Source: Bradyrhizobium sp. DOA9 (lineage in GTDB: Bacteria > Pseudomonadota > Alphaproteobacteria > Rhizobiales > Xanthobacteraceae). From it: a DNA stretch of 64,000 bases. Shown here in pieces: positions 33,464 to 42,200 of the stretch; the first letter of the stretch is position 1; each line of letters opens with the position of its first letter. The notes beneath the pieces are model-generated. The model searched no databases. It was not told the DNA's origin and worked only from the letters and a program-made list of their open reading frames with translations. The stretch covers positions 4,639,725 to 4,703,724 of the forward strand of contig NZ_DF820425.1 in the NCBI RefSeq assembly GCF_000617845.2. Reading direction: 5' to 3'. Both the position numbers and the translations under genes were made by a program.

Positions 33464-34549
33464 TCAGGCCGACCTTTCGTGGAGTCCGGCGCGCCGGGTG
33501 TTGCGACGGATCTCGACGGCGTCGGCGAGCTGCTCGAGCGTCCTTGCCGTCGTTGCCCAGTCGATGCAACCGTCCGTGATGCTCTGCCCATACGTGAGCG
33601 GCTTGCCCGGCACGACATCCTGGCGGCCGGCGACGAGATTGCTCTCGATCATCACGCCCATGATCCGATTTTCACCGCCCGAGATCTGGCGGGCGATATC
33701 GGCGATCACCAGCGGCTGGTTCTCCGGCTTCTTGCTCGAATTGGCATGGCTGGCATCGACCATCACCAGCGGTGCGACGCCGGATTTGGTCAATTCGTTG
33801 CAGGCGGCCGCAACGCTTGCCGCATCGTAGTTCGGCTCAGCTCCGCCGCGCAGGATGATGTGGCAGTCCTCGTTGCCGGCGGTCGAGGCGATCGCCGAGC
33901 GGCCGAGCTTGGTAACGGCCATGAAATGATGGGGATGCGAGGCCGATTTTACCGCGTCCGCCGCGATCCGCACGTTGCCGTCGGTGCCGTTCTTGAAGCC
34001 GACCGGGCAGGACAGGCCCGACGCCAGCTCGCGATGGATCTGGCTCTCGGTCGTGCGCGCGCCGATCGCGGCCCAGGAGACGAGGTCGGCGATGTATTGC
34101 GGCGTGGTCATGTCCAGGAACTCGGTGCCGGCGGGCAGGCCGAGATTGTTCACGGCCGCGAGCACGTTGCGCGCGAGCCGCAAGCCCTTGTTGATGTCGA
34201 AGCTGCCGTCGAGGTCGGGATCGTTGATCAGGCCCTTCCAGCCGACCGTGGTGCGCGGCTTCTCGAAATAGACCCGCATCACGATCTCGAGCTGATCGGC
34301 GAGATCCTCGCGCAGTTTTGCCAGCCGCTCGGCGTAGTCGAGCGCAGCCTCGGGATCATGCACGGAGCAGGGGCCGACCACGACCAGAAGGCGGTCGTCC
34401 TGGGCGCTCAGGATGGCGTGGATGGCGTTGCGTGCGGCCATCACCACACGCGTTGCCGTGAGCGTGCGTGGGACTTCCCGCATCACCTCTTCCGGCGTGC
34501 TCAGCTCTTTCAGTTCGCGGATACGAAGATCGTCGGTCGTGCTCAGCAC
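33464..34549 (-). CDS. aroG: 3-deoxy-7-phosphoheptulonate synthase, class I (DAHP synthase)
   Basis: A 361-residue enzyme joining phosphoenolpyruvate and erythrose-4-phosphate at the entry to the shikimate pathway. VVVGPCSVHDPEAALDYAER, RVYFEKPRTTVGWKGLINDP and GARTTESQIHRELASGLSCP are the class I signatures, with GFKNGTDGN and MVDASHANSSKKPENQ near the end. The GTG at 34549 has AGGAG upstream and is the probable start; the open frame continues further only through the attenuator. Expression is likely set by the leader at 34585-34752. The feedback specificity (Phe, Tyr or Trp) cannot be read safely from sequence. Confidence 0.96.
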   Translation of the reverse strand: MLSTTDDLRIRELKELSTPEEVMREVPRTLTATRVVMAARNAIHAILSAQDDRLLVVVGPCSVHDPEAALDYAERLAKLREDLADQLEIVMRVYFEKPRTTVGWKGLINDPDLDGSFDINKGLRLARNVLAAVNNLGLPAGTEFLDMTTPQYIADLVSWAAIGARTTESQIHRELASGLSCPVGFKNGTDGNVRIAADAVKSASHPHHFMAVTKLGRSAIASTAGNEDCHIILRGGAEPNYDAASVAAACNELTKSGVAPLVMVDASHANSSKKPENQPLVIADIARQISGGENRIMGVMIESNLVAGRQDVVPGKPLTYGQSITDGCIDWATTARTLEQLADAVEIRRNTRRAGLHERSA

Positions 34550-34584
34550 GGCGGGCTCCTGTCTGTTTGAGAACCTGCCGGCCA

Positions 34585-34611
34585 ATAAAAAAGCCGCCAG
34601 GTCTGGCGGCT
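34585..34611 (-). terminator. aroG attenuator terminator
   Basis: On the minus strand AGCCGCCAG (34611-34603) pairs with CTGGCGGCT (34600-34592), followed by T6-A (34591-34585). This is a Rho-independent terminator 36 bases before the aroG GTG. Its first arm can instead pair with CTGGCGGC in the leader (34664-34657), which would give readthrough. Confidence 0.85.
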
Positions 34612-34634
34612 GTTCGGACGTTTGCTGCAATGGT

Positions 34635-34715
34635 TTAGATTGAGCGCGATCCTCCCGCCGCCAGCGAGCTGTCGTAGCTAAAGTACCAAAAATAGCTGGT
34701 GGCGACGGTGATCAT
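34635..34715 (-). CDS. aroG leader peptide (aromatic-rich, 26 residues)
   Basis: The minus strand from 34715 reads MITVATSYFWYFSYDSSLAA then GGSRSI and TAA. Residues 8-14 are Tyr-Phe-Trp-Tyr-Phe-Ser-Tyr, six aromatic codons out of seven. The stop is 23 bases before the terminator. GCCACCAGC (34703-34695, codons 5-7) can pair with GCTGGCGGC at codons 17-20 (8 of 9), and that segment can pair with the terminator's first arm. This is the arrangement expected of a ribosome-controlled attenuator: stalling on aromatic codons masks segment 1 and frees the antiterminator. No ribosome site is seen. The promoter places the start of RNA within a few bases of the ATG, so it may be leaderless. Confidence 0.85.
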   Translation of the reverse strand: MITVATSYFWYFSYDSSLAAGGSRSI

Positions 34716-34723
34716 GGAAAGGC

Positions 34724-34752
34724 CATATAGCGTGCCGCTGCCGCCTTGTCAC
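34724..34752 (-). promoter_or_regulatory. Promoter of the aroG leader
   Basis: On the minus strand GTGACA (34752-34747) and TATATG (34729-34724) are 17 bases apart. The start of RNA would fall near 34716-34718, next to the leader ATG at 34715. Confidence 0.65.
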
Positions 34753-34785
34753 CCCCCGAAGACGGCACAGGACGCAACGCGCGTA

Positions 34786-35364
34786 TCAGGTGTTGCTTTT
34801 CCGTGCCGCCAGCGCCATGCCGATCAGGGTGGCACCGCCGAACAGCAGGTTGATACCGACGAGGACGCCGATCGCCCATTCCGCCGAGCTCGGCAGTCCC
34901 GTGATCACCATGAACGAGATCGCGATATCGACGAGGCCCGAGATCAGCAGCCACGACCAGCGGCCGCTGAGCTCGCGGCGGTGCTCCAGCGCGTACATGA
35001 TGGTGGCGACGCCCTCGGCGAGGAAATAGGCGCCGAGCACGATGGTCAGCGTCAGCACGGCCTGCATCGGCCGGGCCAGCAGCAGCAAGCCGGTGAGCAC
35101 GGCCAGCGCAGCCGAGATCAGCGACCACCAGAAGCCTGGCATGCTGCGCGCCCAATAGGTCGCGATCAGTCCGCCGATGCCGCCGATCAGGAACATCCAG
35201 CCGAGGAAGATCGCAGTCGCAAGACTGGCGAGCGGCGGCAGGATGAGCGCGGCAATGCCGAGGACGGCAAGCAGGACGCCTTCGAACAGAAGAGCCTTCC
35301 AATGCGCCTTGACCGCCCGGTTCATCTCGGATTGGAGGCGAGTAAATTCCTCGGGCGATGTCAT
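34786..35364 (-). CDS. HdeD family (DUF308) membrane protein
   Basis: A 192-residue protein with about six membrane segments (GVLLAVLGIAALILPPLASL, FLGWMFLIGGIGGLIATYWA, AVLTLTIVLGAYFLAEGVAT) arranged as three repeats, as in HdeD. HdeD of E. coli protects against acid at high cell density, but most relatives are uncharacterised. ATG 35364 (MTSPEEFTRLQSEMNRAVKA) has GGAG 9 bases upstream, so it is preferred to 35397. It lies upstream of the aroG leader, which has its own promoter. Confidence 0.88.
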   Translation of the reverse strand: MTSPEEFTRLQSEMNRAVKAHWKALLFEGVLLAVLGIAALILPPLASLATAIFLGWMFLIGGIGGLIATYWARSMPGFWWSLISAALAVLTGLLLLARPMQAVLTLTIVLGAYFLAEGVATIMYALEHRRELSGRWSWLLISGLVDIAISFMVITGLPSSAEWAIGVLVGINLLFGGATLIGMALAARKSNT

Positions 35365-35433
35365 CGTCTGGCTCCGGAACGAGAGGATTATTCCCAATCT
35401 AGTGGGCCGATGGCGCGTTCGCCATGCGGTGGA

Positions 35434-36474
35434 TCAAGTACCGCCGGGCGCCGAGGAGAAGCCCTCCGCGTTGGTGCGGATGCGGTTGCGGCCGAGAATG
35501 TAGATCGCCGATGTGACAATCAGAAGCGCGAGGCCGAGCAGGATCGAGACGAAACCAATCGGGATCAGCGCCAGCGTCAGATTACGCTCGGGGTTGATCA
35601 GCCAGTGATGGATCGAGGTCAGGACGAAGGCGAGCCCGACAAAGCCGATGCCGCCGCCGGCGAGCAGCAGCGCCCACATCCGGCGCAGCTGGCTGAGCCG
35701 CTCGCGTGCGACATCGGTCCGCGGCGCATGGTGGCGCGCGACGCGCCGGACCAGGCGGATTGCGAAGGCGATCGAGCCGAAGCCGATCAACAGGCTCGCG
35801 GCGCCCAGCCACATGCGCAAGCTGGGATCGAGGTCGGGCATGCGCTGGAGCGTCAGCAGCGGGAAGTCGAAGGCCGAATGCAGCGCAAGGGGGGCGGCGA
35901 AGATCAACAGTCGGCTGGAGAGACGGGCCCAATCGCGATGATGACGGTTCGCGCCCAGCGCCGTGCCGGCGCGCGCGATGGTCAGGTAGGCGCCGGCGAT
36001 GATGCCGAGCGCACCGTGGAAGGGCACGGTCAGGACGCTGCGCAGCGCGGCCAGCGAGCGCCACATGTCGGCGTGCTGGACCAGGTAGGCGAGGTTCTCG
36101 TAGGCGGCGAAGCCGAGACCGACCGCGGCGCCGTAGACCACGGTGTCCATCGGATTGGCAAAGTTCCGCCGCTTGGTGGAAGAGACCAGCACGATGGCGA
36201 CCACCTTGACGGCCTCCTCCGGCAGCGCGACGCCGAAGATCGAGTGCATGGCCAGCGCCGCCCAGGGGTCATCAGGGGCGGCGACCATCTTGGCGAAGGG
36301 GGCGCGGGCGAGACCCAGGAGCGAAATGCTGGCCGCCCCAAGCAGGAATGCGGTCCACACCTGGGCCGGCGGCCCCGGCCGTTCCTCGGCGGCGATGACA
36401 AGCCAGAGCATCAGCAGCGCCGGGGCGATGGCGGCAGTTCCAAGGACGGTGGGGAGCGCTTCGATCAGGTACAT
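35434..36474 (-). CDS. PrsW family intramembrane metalloprotease
   Basis: A 346-residue polytopic protein. The zinc-type motifs are FGVALPEEAVKVVAIVLV (Glu86-Glu87-x2-Lys90), AAVGLGFAAYENLAYL and VPFHGALGIIAGAYL, then ALHSAFDFPLL, in the order typical of PrsW. In Bacillus PrsW cleaves an anti-sigma factor, but no anti-sigma gene is adjacent here. The C-terminal region (about 215-330) adds extra membrane segments beyond the protease core. Confidence 0.87.
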   Translation of the reverse strand: MYLIEALPTVLGTAAIAPALLMLWLVIAAEERPGPPAQVWTAFLLGAASISLLGLARAPFAKMVAAPDDPWAALAMHSIFGVALPEEAVKVVAIVLVSSTKRRNFANPMDTVVYGAAVGLGFAAYENLAYLVQHADMWRSLAALRSVLTVPFHGALGIIAGAYLTIARAGTALGANRHHRDWARLSSRLLIFAAPLALHSAFDFPLLTLQRMPDLDPSLRMWLGAASLLIGFGSIAFAIRLVRRVARHHAPRTDVARERLSQLRRMWALLLAGGGIGFVGLAFVLTSIHHWLINPERNLTLALIPIGFVSILLGLALLIVTSAIYILGRNRIRTNAEGFSSAPGGT

Positions 36475-36756
36475 TGGCGCCGAAAATAGGTTCCCTTGAT
36501 CCGCTTATCTACGTCGGCCGATGCGACCATGTGTCATGCGCCTGCTGTCGGGTCGCTTAACGCATGCGACAGCTGCCGTTCATCGGCGCCACGGACCCGG
36601 AAGTAGAATACAAGCGCAATCAATTGGATGACAAAGAAGGCTCGTCATCCGTGGCAACGACCGCGCGCCGGATATCGGATCGAGATTGGCGAGCTAGATC
36701 AAGCAAATGCGCGGGTTTCTTCGATTCACAGCGCGCGTGATCCGAGCTTTTCCGGC

Positions 36757-37044
36757 TCAGTGCGTGGTGATCGGAGTCGGTGCATCGGGGGCGACGTCGA
36801 AGGCGCCGAGATGAAATTCCTCGCCGGCGGACTCGGGCGACTCGGAACTCTGCGCCAGCAGCGTGAACGCGGCCTGCGGGTATCGCTTCCAGATCTCGAG
36901 ATCGCCGGCGGTGATGGTGAGCCAGCCGAACGTGTACATGTAGCGTCCGGGCTCGGTGACCCGGCCGACCCTGTCCCAAGTGATCTTACCAAGCGTGATC
37001 TTGCCAAGCTTGACCTTATCGATCGTGATCTTGTCGACTGCCAT
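36757..37044 (-). CDS. Hypothetical protein with N-terminal pentapeptide-like repeats
   Basis: A 95-residue protein. After the start come four five-residue units: KITID, KVKLG, KITLG, KITWD. The DNA shows the matching 15-base repeats. The rest (TEPGRYMYTFGWLTITAGDL then EIWKRYPQAAFTLL) is compact and globular. ATG 37044 has GGGGGA upstream. There is no signal peptide. I do not recognise the family. The 282 bases downstream (to the PrsW gene) hold no gene I can support. Confidence 0.65.
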   Translation of the reverse strand: MAVDKITIDKVKLGKITLGKITWDRVGRVTEPGRYMYTFGWLTITAGDLEIWKRYPQAAFTLLAQSSESPESAGEEFHLGAFDVAPDAPTPITTH

Positions 37045-37148
37045 TCGGTCCCCCGATCGCAAGTCTGCAAAATGACGTCCGGCGCGAGGCGCAGACCCCA
37101 TAAGGCTGATCCGGCATTGGGGCCGCTATAGGGCGGCGAGGCGGAGGG

Positions 37149-37775
37149 TCAGGCGGATTTCAGCAAGGGCGCGCGCACGATCAGGCGCGTAAGATCGTCC
37201 CGGTCCTGCTTTTCGGCGAATTTGACCGCAAAGCCGTAGTCGAACTTGCGGATCACCCGCCCGACGCAGGCGCCGACCGCAAGCGGGGTTCCGATCGCCG
37301 GATCGTACTCGGAGGACACCGCGACGCCGGCCGTCGAGACGTCGATGATGAAGCAGGGATGGCTGCTGCCGTCGGCGAGGGTCAGGACGGTGTGCGAGAC
37401 CTGTGGAACGAAACGCGCGTCACGCCGCAGCTCCTGAACGCTGGCATCCTTCTGCTTCTTCTCGAGCCAGGTCAGCTTTTCCGACATCCAGGCGCGGCGC
37501 GCCCGCGTCATATCGAGCTCCATCAGGAAGCCAGCCTTCAGTGTCGCGCTGATGGTGCATTGGAATTCGCCGAAATCCTGGAAGTAGGAAGTCACGCGCT
37601 CGCCGACCTTGCCGATCACGGGCACGTCCACGATCATCCGGAAGGGCGAGACACGCTTGGTCCGGCAGGCAAAGCTGCGGAGCTTGCCCTCGCAATCGTA
37701 CCAGCGGGGCAGCGAGTAGCTGCCGCTGACCGCAACATCCACTGCTCGCTGCCTCAGGAACTCCGCGACGGACAT
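37149..37775 (-). CDS. PilZ domain protein
   Basis: A 208-residue protein with a C-terminal PilZ domain: RRDARFVPQVSHTVLTLADG (RxxxR motif) and CFIIDVSTAGVAVSSEYDP (D-x-S-x-x-G), the two parts that bind cyclic di-GMP. The N-terminal half (CRTKRVSPFRMIVDVPVIGK) looks like a second, degenerate PilZ barrel, joined by a helical linker. The output is unknown. The ATG at 37775 is used; an in-frame GTG at 37814 would add 13 residues and neither has a clear ribosome site. Confidence 0.85.
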   Translation of the reverse strand: MSVAEFLRQRAVDVAVSGSYSLPRWYDCEGKLRSFACRTKRVSPFRMIVDVPVIGKVGERVTSYFQDFGEFQCTISATLKAGFLMELDMTRARRAWMSEKLTWLEKKQKDASVQELRRDARFVPQVSHTVLTLADGSSHPCFIIDVSTAGVAVSSEYDPAIGTPLAVGACVGRVIRKFDYGFAVKFAEKQDRDDLTRLIVRAPLLKSA

Positions 37776-37995
37776 GAGCGCCAATCTGTTCTTGGATGAT
37801 TTCCGTAGTTTCACGGTAACGGCGAAATTCTAAGCAAGTGATACCGCTGACCAAGAGCAGGGGTAAATTTTCGGTAAATGCGCGGCTCGGCGCCGCAGCA
37901 GGAGGCGCGACTTAGGGACCCGTTTATGCTGCAGGCAAACGCGCAGCGTTTCTCATTCAAAAGCGCGGGGAAGCCACGGCGTGCCGTGGCGGCGC

Positions 37996-38688
37996 TTAGC
38001 CGGGCCTGAACAGCACCAGAATGGTCAGTGCGGCTATGGCTACGGCGAACTGGATCGTCCACGTCAGGCCGTTCGAACGGATCTCCCATCCCAAGCGCGG
38101 CAATGCGCGCCGTAGCGCGAGCGCCGTCAATGCTTCGACGATGGCGAGCAGAAGGGAAAGGCCGGCCAGGGAAGACCATGACTCGATCGGAGGCATCCAT
38201 GGCGCGAGCCAGGCGGGGACGGAGCCTTTCAGCGCATCGAGCAAGGCGAACCATCCGAACCAGAATACAGAGCGCTTGACGATGTCTGGGCCGATCGTTT
38301 CGGGCTCGAGGCGGATACCGACGCTCGCCAGCGCGCGCTCAATGCGCTCGCCGTCCGTCAGGAAGAGAAACGCGCCGAGATAGAGGGGAACGCGCGACTG
38401 CAAGAGCAGCCCGACGACACCGAACAGGACGACGTAGCCGATGACCTCGCTAACGAGGTCCTTGGCGCTGCTGCCCGACAGTACGGGTGCGGCCGCCGCA
38501 AAATCTGCCTGGGGCCGCGGCATCGACCGGGCGCGCGCCATGTGCTCGAGCATTTTGGCGCGTCGGTCCGGCGAGCATGGCGCGGTGCGGCGCATCCATG
38601 CCGGTGGCGTGGTCGTTGTGGAGGAGAGGCCGGACTGGCCTTCCAAGGTCGACTTGCCCTGCTCCATGAGTCGGACCAGATCCTTCAA
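37996..38688 (-). CDS. Hypothetical membrane protein
   Basis: A 230-residue protein with about four membrane segments: VIGYVVLFGVVGLLLQS, SVFWFGWFALLDAL, LAGLSLLLAIVEALTALALR and WTIQFAVAIAALTILVLF. The N-terminal 65 residues are soluble and rich in Arg and Pro. The start is uncertain: TTG at 38688, or ATG at 38667. I do not recognise a family. Confidence 0.55.
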   Translation of the reverse strand: MKDLVRLMEQGKSTLEGQSGLSSTTTTPPAWMRRTAPCSPDRRAKMLEHMARARSMPRPQADFAAAAPVLSGSSAKDLVSEVIGYVVLFGVVGLLLQSRVPLYLGAFLFLTDGERIERALASVGIRLEPETIGPDIVKRSVFWFGWFALLDALKGSVPAWLAPWMPPIESWSSLAGLSLLLAIVEALTALALRRALPRLGWEIRSNGLTWTIQFAVAIAALTILVLFRPG

Positions 38689-38992
38689 GCCGGGCGCCGC
38701 CGCGGCCGCGGTTTCCTTCAGACGTTGGTTGCGGGCGAGGGCCGGGGAGGTTCATGCCGTCTGACGGATTCTGCCGCTCATCGTCCCCGGCCGAGGACAG
38801 GTGGCGGGCATATCCGGCGATCCCAGGTCGATGATCTTCCTGTTGATCTCGCCCCCCAGTTGCGCTTGACTACCCGCAGGTCTGGGGGACCATGTTGATG
38901 TCTATTTTTGTGGCGGCGGCGCCTTGCGCCGCGGCGTTTGATTTTGCAGTCAATTTCAGTTCGAGCAGGCTCAATGAAACCTGCGCCTTGCC
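38689..38992. other. Intergenic region without a supported gene
   Basis: About 300 bases between divergent genes. The open frames here are short and lack coding character. The last 100 bases are AT-richer (TGATGTCTATTTTTGT) and probably hold the promoter for the methyltransferase-glycosyltransferase gene, but I see no clear -35/-10 pair. Confidence 0.5.
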
Positions 38993-40444
38993 ATGGACTT
39001 GACCGTCGCGTCCGGTTGCCTGTCCCCACGGAAGGCAGGCATTCTCGATCACGCCGACCGGATCGCCACCGATCGCGTGGCGTGGCGCGAGAAGAACCGC
39101 TTCTTTCACGACGAGGATGAACGCTATCTCCGGTTTCTGATCCCGCCGGGAAGCCGCGTCCTCGACATCGGTTGCGGCATCGGCGATACGCTCGCCAGTC
39201 TCGCGCCATCGCATGGCGTCGGGATCGATTTTTGTCGCAAGCAGATCGCGATCGCACGGCAGCGCCACCCCGATCTCACCTTCGTCGAAGGCGATGCCGA
39301 AGACCCCGCGACGCTCGGCGCGCTGCAAGGTCCGTTCGACTATATCCTCGTCCTCGATACGATCGGTTCGGTGGAGGATTGTCAGAGGTTCATCGCCCAG
39401 CTGCATCCGTTCTGTACGCGGAATACGCGCCTTGTGGTCGGCTACTTCTCGCATCTCTGGTATCCCGTGCTGAAACTCGCCGAATTCTTCGGCCTGCGGA
39501 TGCCGCAACCGGACCAGAACGTGCTGTCGCCGACCGACCTGCGCAGCCTCGCCAGGCTTGCGGATTTCGATCCAGTGAAGTCGGAGCAACGCGTGCTCTC
39601 GCCGGTCCGGATGTTCGGGGTCGGTCGTTTTCTCAATCGTTTCGTCAGCGTGCTCCCGGGGATCCGCCAATTGGCGCTTCGTCACTATCTGGTCGCGCGC
39701 TCCCGCCGCAGCGCGATGGAAGAATTCGCCTCGGCCACAATCGTCATCCCGGCGCGCAACGAGCGCGGCAATATCGAGCCTGCGGTCCTGCGAATTCCCG
39801 ACTTCTGCAGCGACATCGAGATCATCTTCATCGAAGGCCACAGCCAGGACGGCACCTTCGAGGAGATGGAGCGGGTCAAGCAGGCGTATCCATCCAAGGA
39901 CATCAAGGTGATGCGGCAGCCGGGCAAGGGCAAGGCCGACGCCGTCTTCACCGCCTTCGACGCGGCGCGCGGCGACGTGCTGATCATTCTCGACGCCGAC
40001 CTGACCATGCCACCGGAGCAGATTCCGAAATTCGTCGAGGCGCTGCGGGAGGGCAAGGGCGAGTTCGTCAACGGATCGCGCCTGGTCTATCCCATGGACG
40101 ATGGCGCGATGCGCTTTCTCAACCTGATCGCCAACAAGATCTTCTCCTATCTGTTCTCCTGGCTGCTCAATCAGCGCTATACCGACACGCTGTGCGGCAC
40201 CAAGGTTCTGCGCCGCAGCGACTATCAGCGCCTGAAGGCCGGCAAGGCGTATTTCGGTGATTTCGATCCGTTCGGCGACTTCGACCTGATCTTCGGCGCA
40301 TCGAAGCTCAACCTGAAAACCGTGGATCTTCCGATCCGCTATGCCGCGCGCACCTACGGCGAGACCCAGATCTCCAGGTTTCGCCATGGCTGGATGTTGC
40401 TGAAGATGGTGGCTTTCGCCTTCTTCAAGATCAAGGCGATCTAG
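38993..40444 (+). CDS. Fused SAM methyltransferase / family 2 glycosyltransferase
   Basis: A 483-residue two-domain protein. Residues about 40-200 are a class I methyltransferase: SRVLDIGCGIGDTLASLAP (SAM loop), VEGDAEDPATLG and DYILVLDTIGS. Residues about 243-483 are a GT2 glycosyltransferase: TIVIPARNERGNIEPAVLRI, then VLIILDADLTMPPEQI (DxD metal site) and ARTYGETQISRFRHG near the end. The GT2 half resembles polyprenol-phosphate sugar transferases. A fusion suggests methylation and transfer in one envelope-glycan or lipid pathway. The next gene encodes a multi-pass membrane protein likely to act with it. Confidence 0.88.
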   Translation: MDLTVASGCLSPRKAGILDHADRIATDRVAWREKNRFFHDEDERYLRFLIPPGSRVLDIGCGIGDTLASLAPSHGVGIDFCRKQIAIARQRHPDLTFVEGDAEDPATLGALQGPFDYILVLDTIGSVEDCQRFIAQLHPFCTRNTRLVVGYFSHLWYPVLKLAEFFGLRMPQPDQNVLSPTDLRSLARLADFDPVKSEQRVLSPVRMFGVGRFLNRFVSVLPGIRQLALRHYLVARSRRSAMEEFASATIVIPARNERGNIEPAVLRIPDFCSDIEIIFIEGHSQDGTFEEMERVKQAYPSKDIKVMRQPGKGKADAVFTAFDAARGDVLIILDADLTMPPEQIPKFVEALREGKGEFVNGSRLVYPMDDGAMRFLNLIANKIFSYLFSWLLNQRYTDTLCGTKVLRRSDYQRLKAGKAYFGDFDPFGDFDLIFGASKLNLKTVDLPIRYAARTYGETQISRFRHGWMLLKMVAFAFFKIKAI

Positions 40445-40470
40445 GCCGCGGAAGCCACGGTTCGACGACC

Positions 40471-42111
40471 ATGATGTCAGACGATTGGTTTCCCGATGCG
40501 CGCGTGAGCGGACGGATCAGAACGTTGCTGATCCTCATCGTGCCGGCGCTGTATCTGGCGGCGACGTTGCTCTATTCGGCCTACCAGGCCGTTTGGGGCG
40601 TCCAGGTCGATCCGGAATCGGCCTATACGATGAACGGGCTGGCGATGGCGGCGGGATACGGCTCGCTGAAATTCGATCACCCGGGGACGACGACGACGCT
40701 GCTCGTCGCGTTGATCGTCAAGGGGTGGGCCCTGGTTGCCGGGGCCGGGGATATCGTCGCGTTCGGGCTCGAACATTACGATGCGATCACATGGGCGGCG
40801 CGAACCGGAGAGGCGCTGGCGTTCACCGGCGCGCTGCTGGCCGGCGGACTCATCGTCGGTCGGACCACGCAAAGCGCGATCGCTGCGATGCTGTTTCAGG
40901 CCGGTGCGTTCGTGCACTCCGACTCGTTCCACTTCCAGACGGTGCTTGCGCCGGAAAGCCTGATGGCCGCGATCGCGCTGTTCGGCATGGCGATCGTGAT
41001 CAAGGCCGCGCTCGACGTGCAGCCGCCGGGGACGGGGCTCGGCGCCGCGTCCGGGGTCATCTTCGCGCTGGGATTTTCGACCAAATATCTCTATCTGCCG
41101 CAGGCGCTGTTCGCCGTGTGCCTGCTCAGAAGCAGGCGCGCGTTCGTCGCCGCAGGGATCGCCGGGGCGATCGGCTTCGTTGGCTTCAGCCTGATCTTCA
41201 ATCCGGGAACGATCACGCGCGGGTTCGGATGGCTCGCGCAGATCGCCACCCACAAGGGAAATTACGGCGAGGGCGAGCCGGGGTTCATTGACTTCGGAAT
41301 ATTCTGGTCGAACATGGCCGCGATCGTCAGAGCCGCGCCGCTTGTGCTCGGGGTTTACGTCGTCGCCGCAGCCGTGGCGCTGGCCTGGTGTATCAAGAGC
41401 CGGAGCTGGCGGGATCCGGTCAGCCTGACGCTCGCTGCCGCCGTCCTCATCTATGCCGCGCACCTGGTGGCAACCTCGAAGCATTATGCGGTCCATTACA
41501 TGCTGCTGCCGTGGGTGCTGACGGGCGGCGTGCTGGTCCTTATCGTGGTGCAGGTCAGGCGACTTGTCCCGGCGGTCCCGCCGGCCGCGCTGAGCCTGCT
41601 TGCCGGCAGCCTGTGCGCGGCGATCAGCGCGGGGACGCTGATCGAGGCCCGGGCCGCCGCGCTGCATTCGTCTCGCTTGAATGCGATCGGGGCCAGGCTC
41701 TCCAAGGCCGTGGTCGCGGCAGGCCCGGCCTGCGCCAACGTCTCCAGCATGTTCGTGCGCGCGCCGGAGAACGACATGAACCACGGCTGGGACATGACGG
41801 TGCAGCTCTGGGGCGACAGGGCGATGCGGGACAGGTTCTCCGCGGCCTATGCCGGCGTCTTCAGGATCCCGCTGCTGGACCACAACGGCTACACGCACGT
41901 GCTCAAGCACAACTTTCGTCCGGACAGCTACGCGAAGCTCGCGGCGGATTATCCCTGCATCATCGTCCGCGCCCCGGCGGCGCTCGATGCCGAAAGCTCG
42001 ATCGGGCTGCTGGGGCTCAATCCCGACCATTGCGTGATCGAGGGGATCCACGTCTATAGCGTCGGGCTGGCCTGCGCGAAGGTCGGCAGCAGCTTCCTGG
42101 AGCAGCGGTGA
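40471..42111 (+). CDS. Multi-pass membrane protein, GT39-like
   Basis: A 546-residue protein with roughly ten membrane helices and a soluble C-terminal part of about 150 residues. The first periplasmic loop has VDPESAYTMNGLAMAAGYGS then LKFDHPGTTTTL, in the place of the catalytic acidic loop of GT39/GT83-type lipid-linked glycosyltransferases. DSFHFQTVLAPESLMAAIAL is also typical. It lies 26 bases after the GT2 fusion, so it may use the polyprenol-linked sugar made there. The assignment rests on topology and these motifs only. Confidence 0.7.
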   Translation: MMSDDWFPDARVSGRIRTLLILIVPALYLAATLLYSAYQAVWGVQVDPESAYTMNGLAMAAGYGSLKFDHPGTTTTLLVALIVKGWALVAGAGDIVAFGLEHYDAITWAARTGEALAFTGALLAGGLIVGRTTQSAIAAMLFQAGAFVHSDSFHFQTVLAPESLMAAIALFGMAIVIKAALDVQPPGTGLGAASGVIFALGFSTKYLYLPQALFAVCLLRSRRAFVAAGIAGAIGFVGFSLIFNPGTITRGFGWLAQIATHKGNYGEGEPGFIDFGIFWSNMAAIVRAAPLVLGVYVVAAAVALAWCIKSRSWRDPVSLTLAAAVLIYAAHLVATSKHYAVHYMLLPWVLTGGVLVLIVVQVRRLVPAVPPAALSLLAGSLCAAISAGTLIEARAAALHSSRLNAIGARLSKAVVAAGPACANVSSMFVRAPENDMNHGWDMTVQLWGDRAMRDRFSAAYAGVFRIPLLDHNGYTHVLKHNFRPDSYAKLAADYPCIIVRAPAALDAESSIGLLGLNPDHCVIEGIHVYSVGLACAKVGSSFLEQR

Positions 42112-42200
42112 GGGGAATCAGCCTGGCTGGCGCTCCCTAGCGGAGCCAAGCTTTGGGCAAGCTCAAGGCCTTATGGGAAGGTGAGCCACATCACACTTCC

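Noticed and set aside
34699..36489. Open frame of 596 codons on the plus strand
   Set aside because: It lies opposite the HdeD and PrsW genes and is dominated by Arg, Asp, Gln and Gly in shadow-frame fashion.
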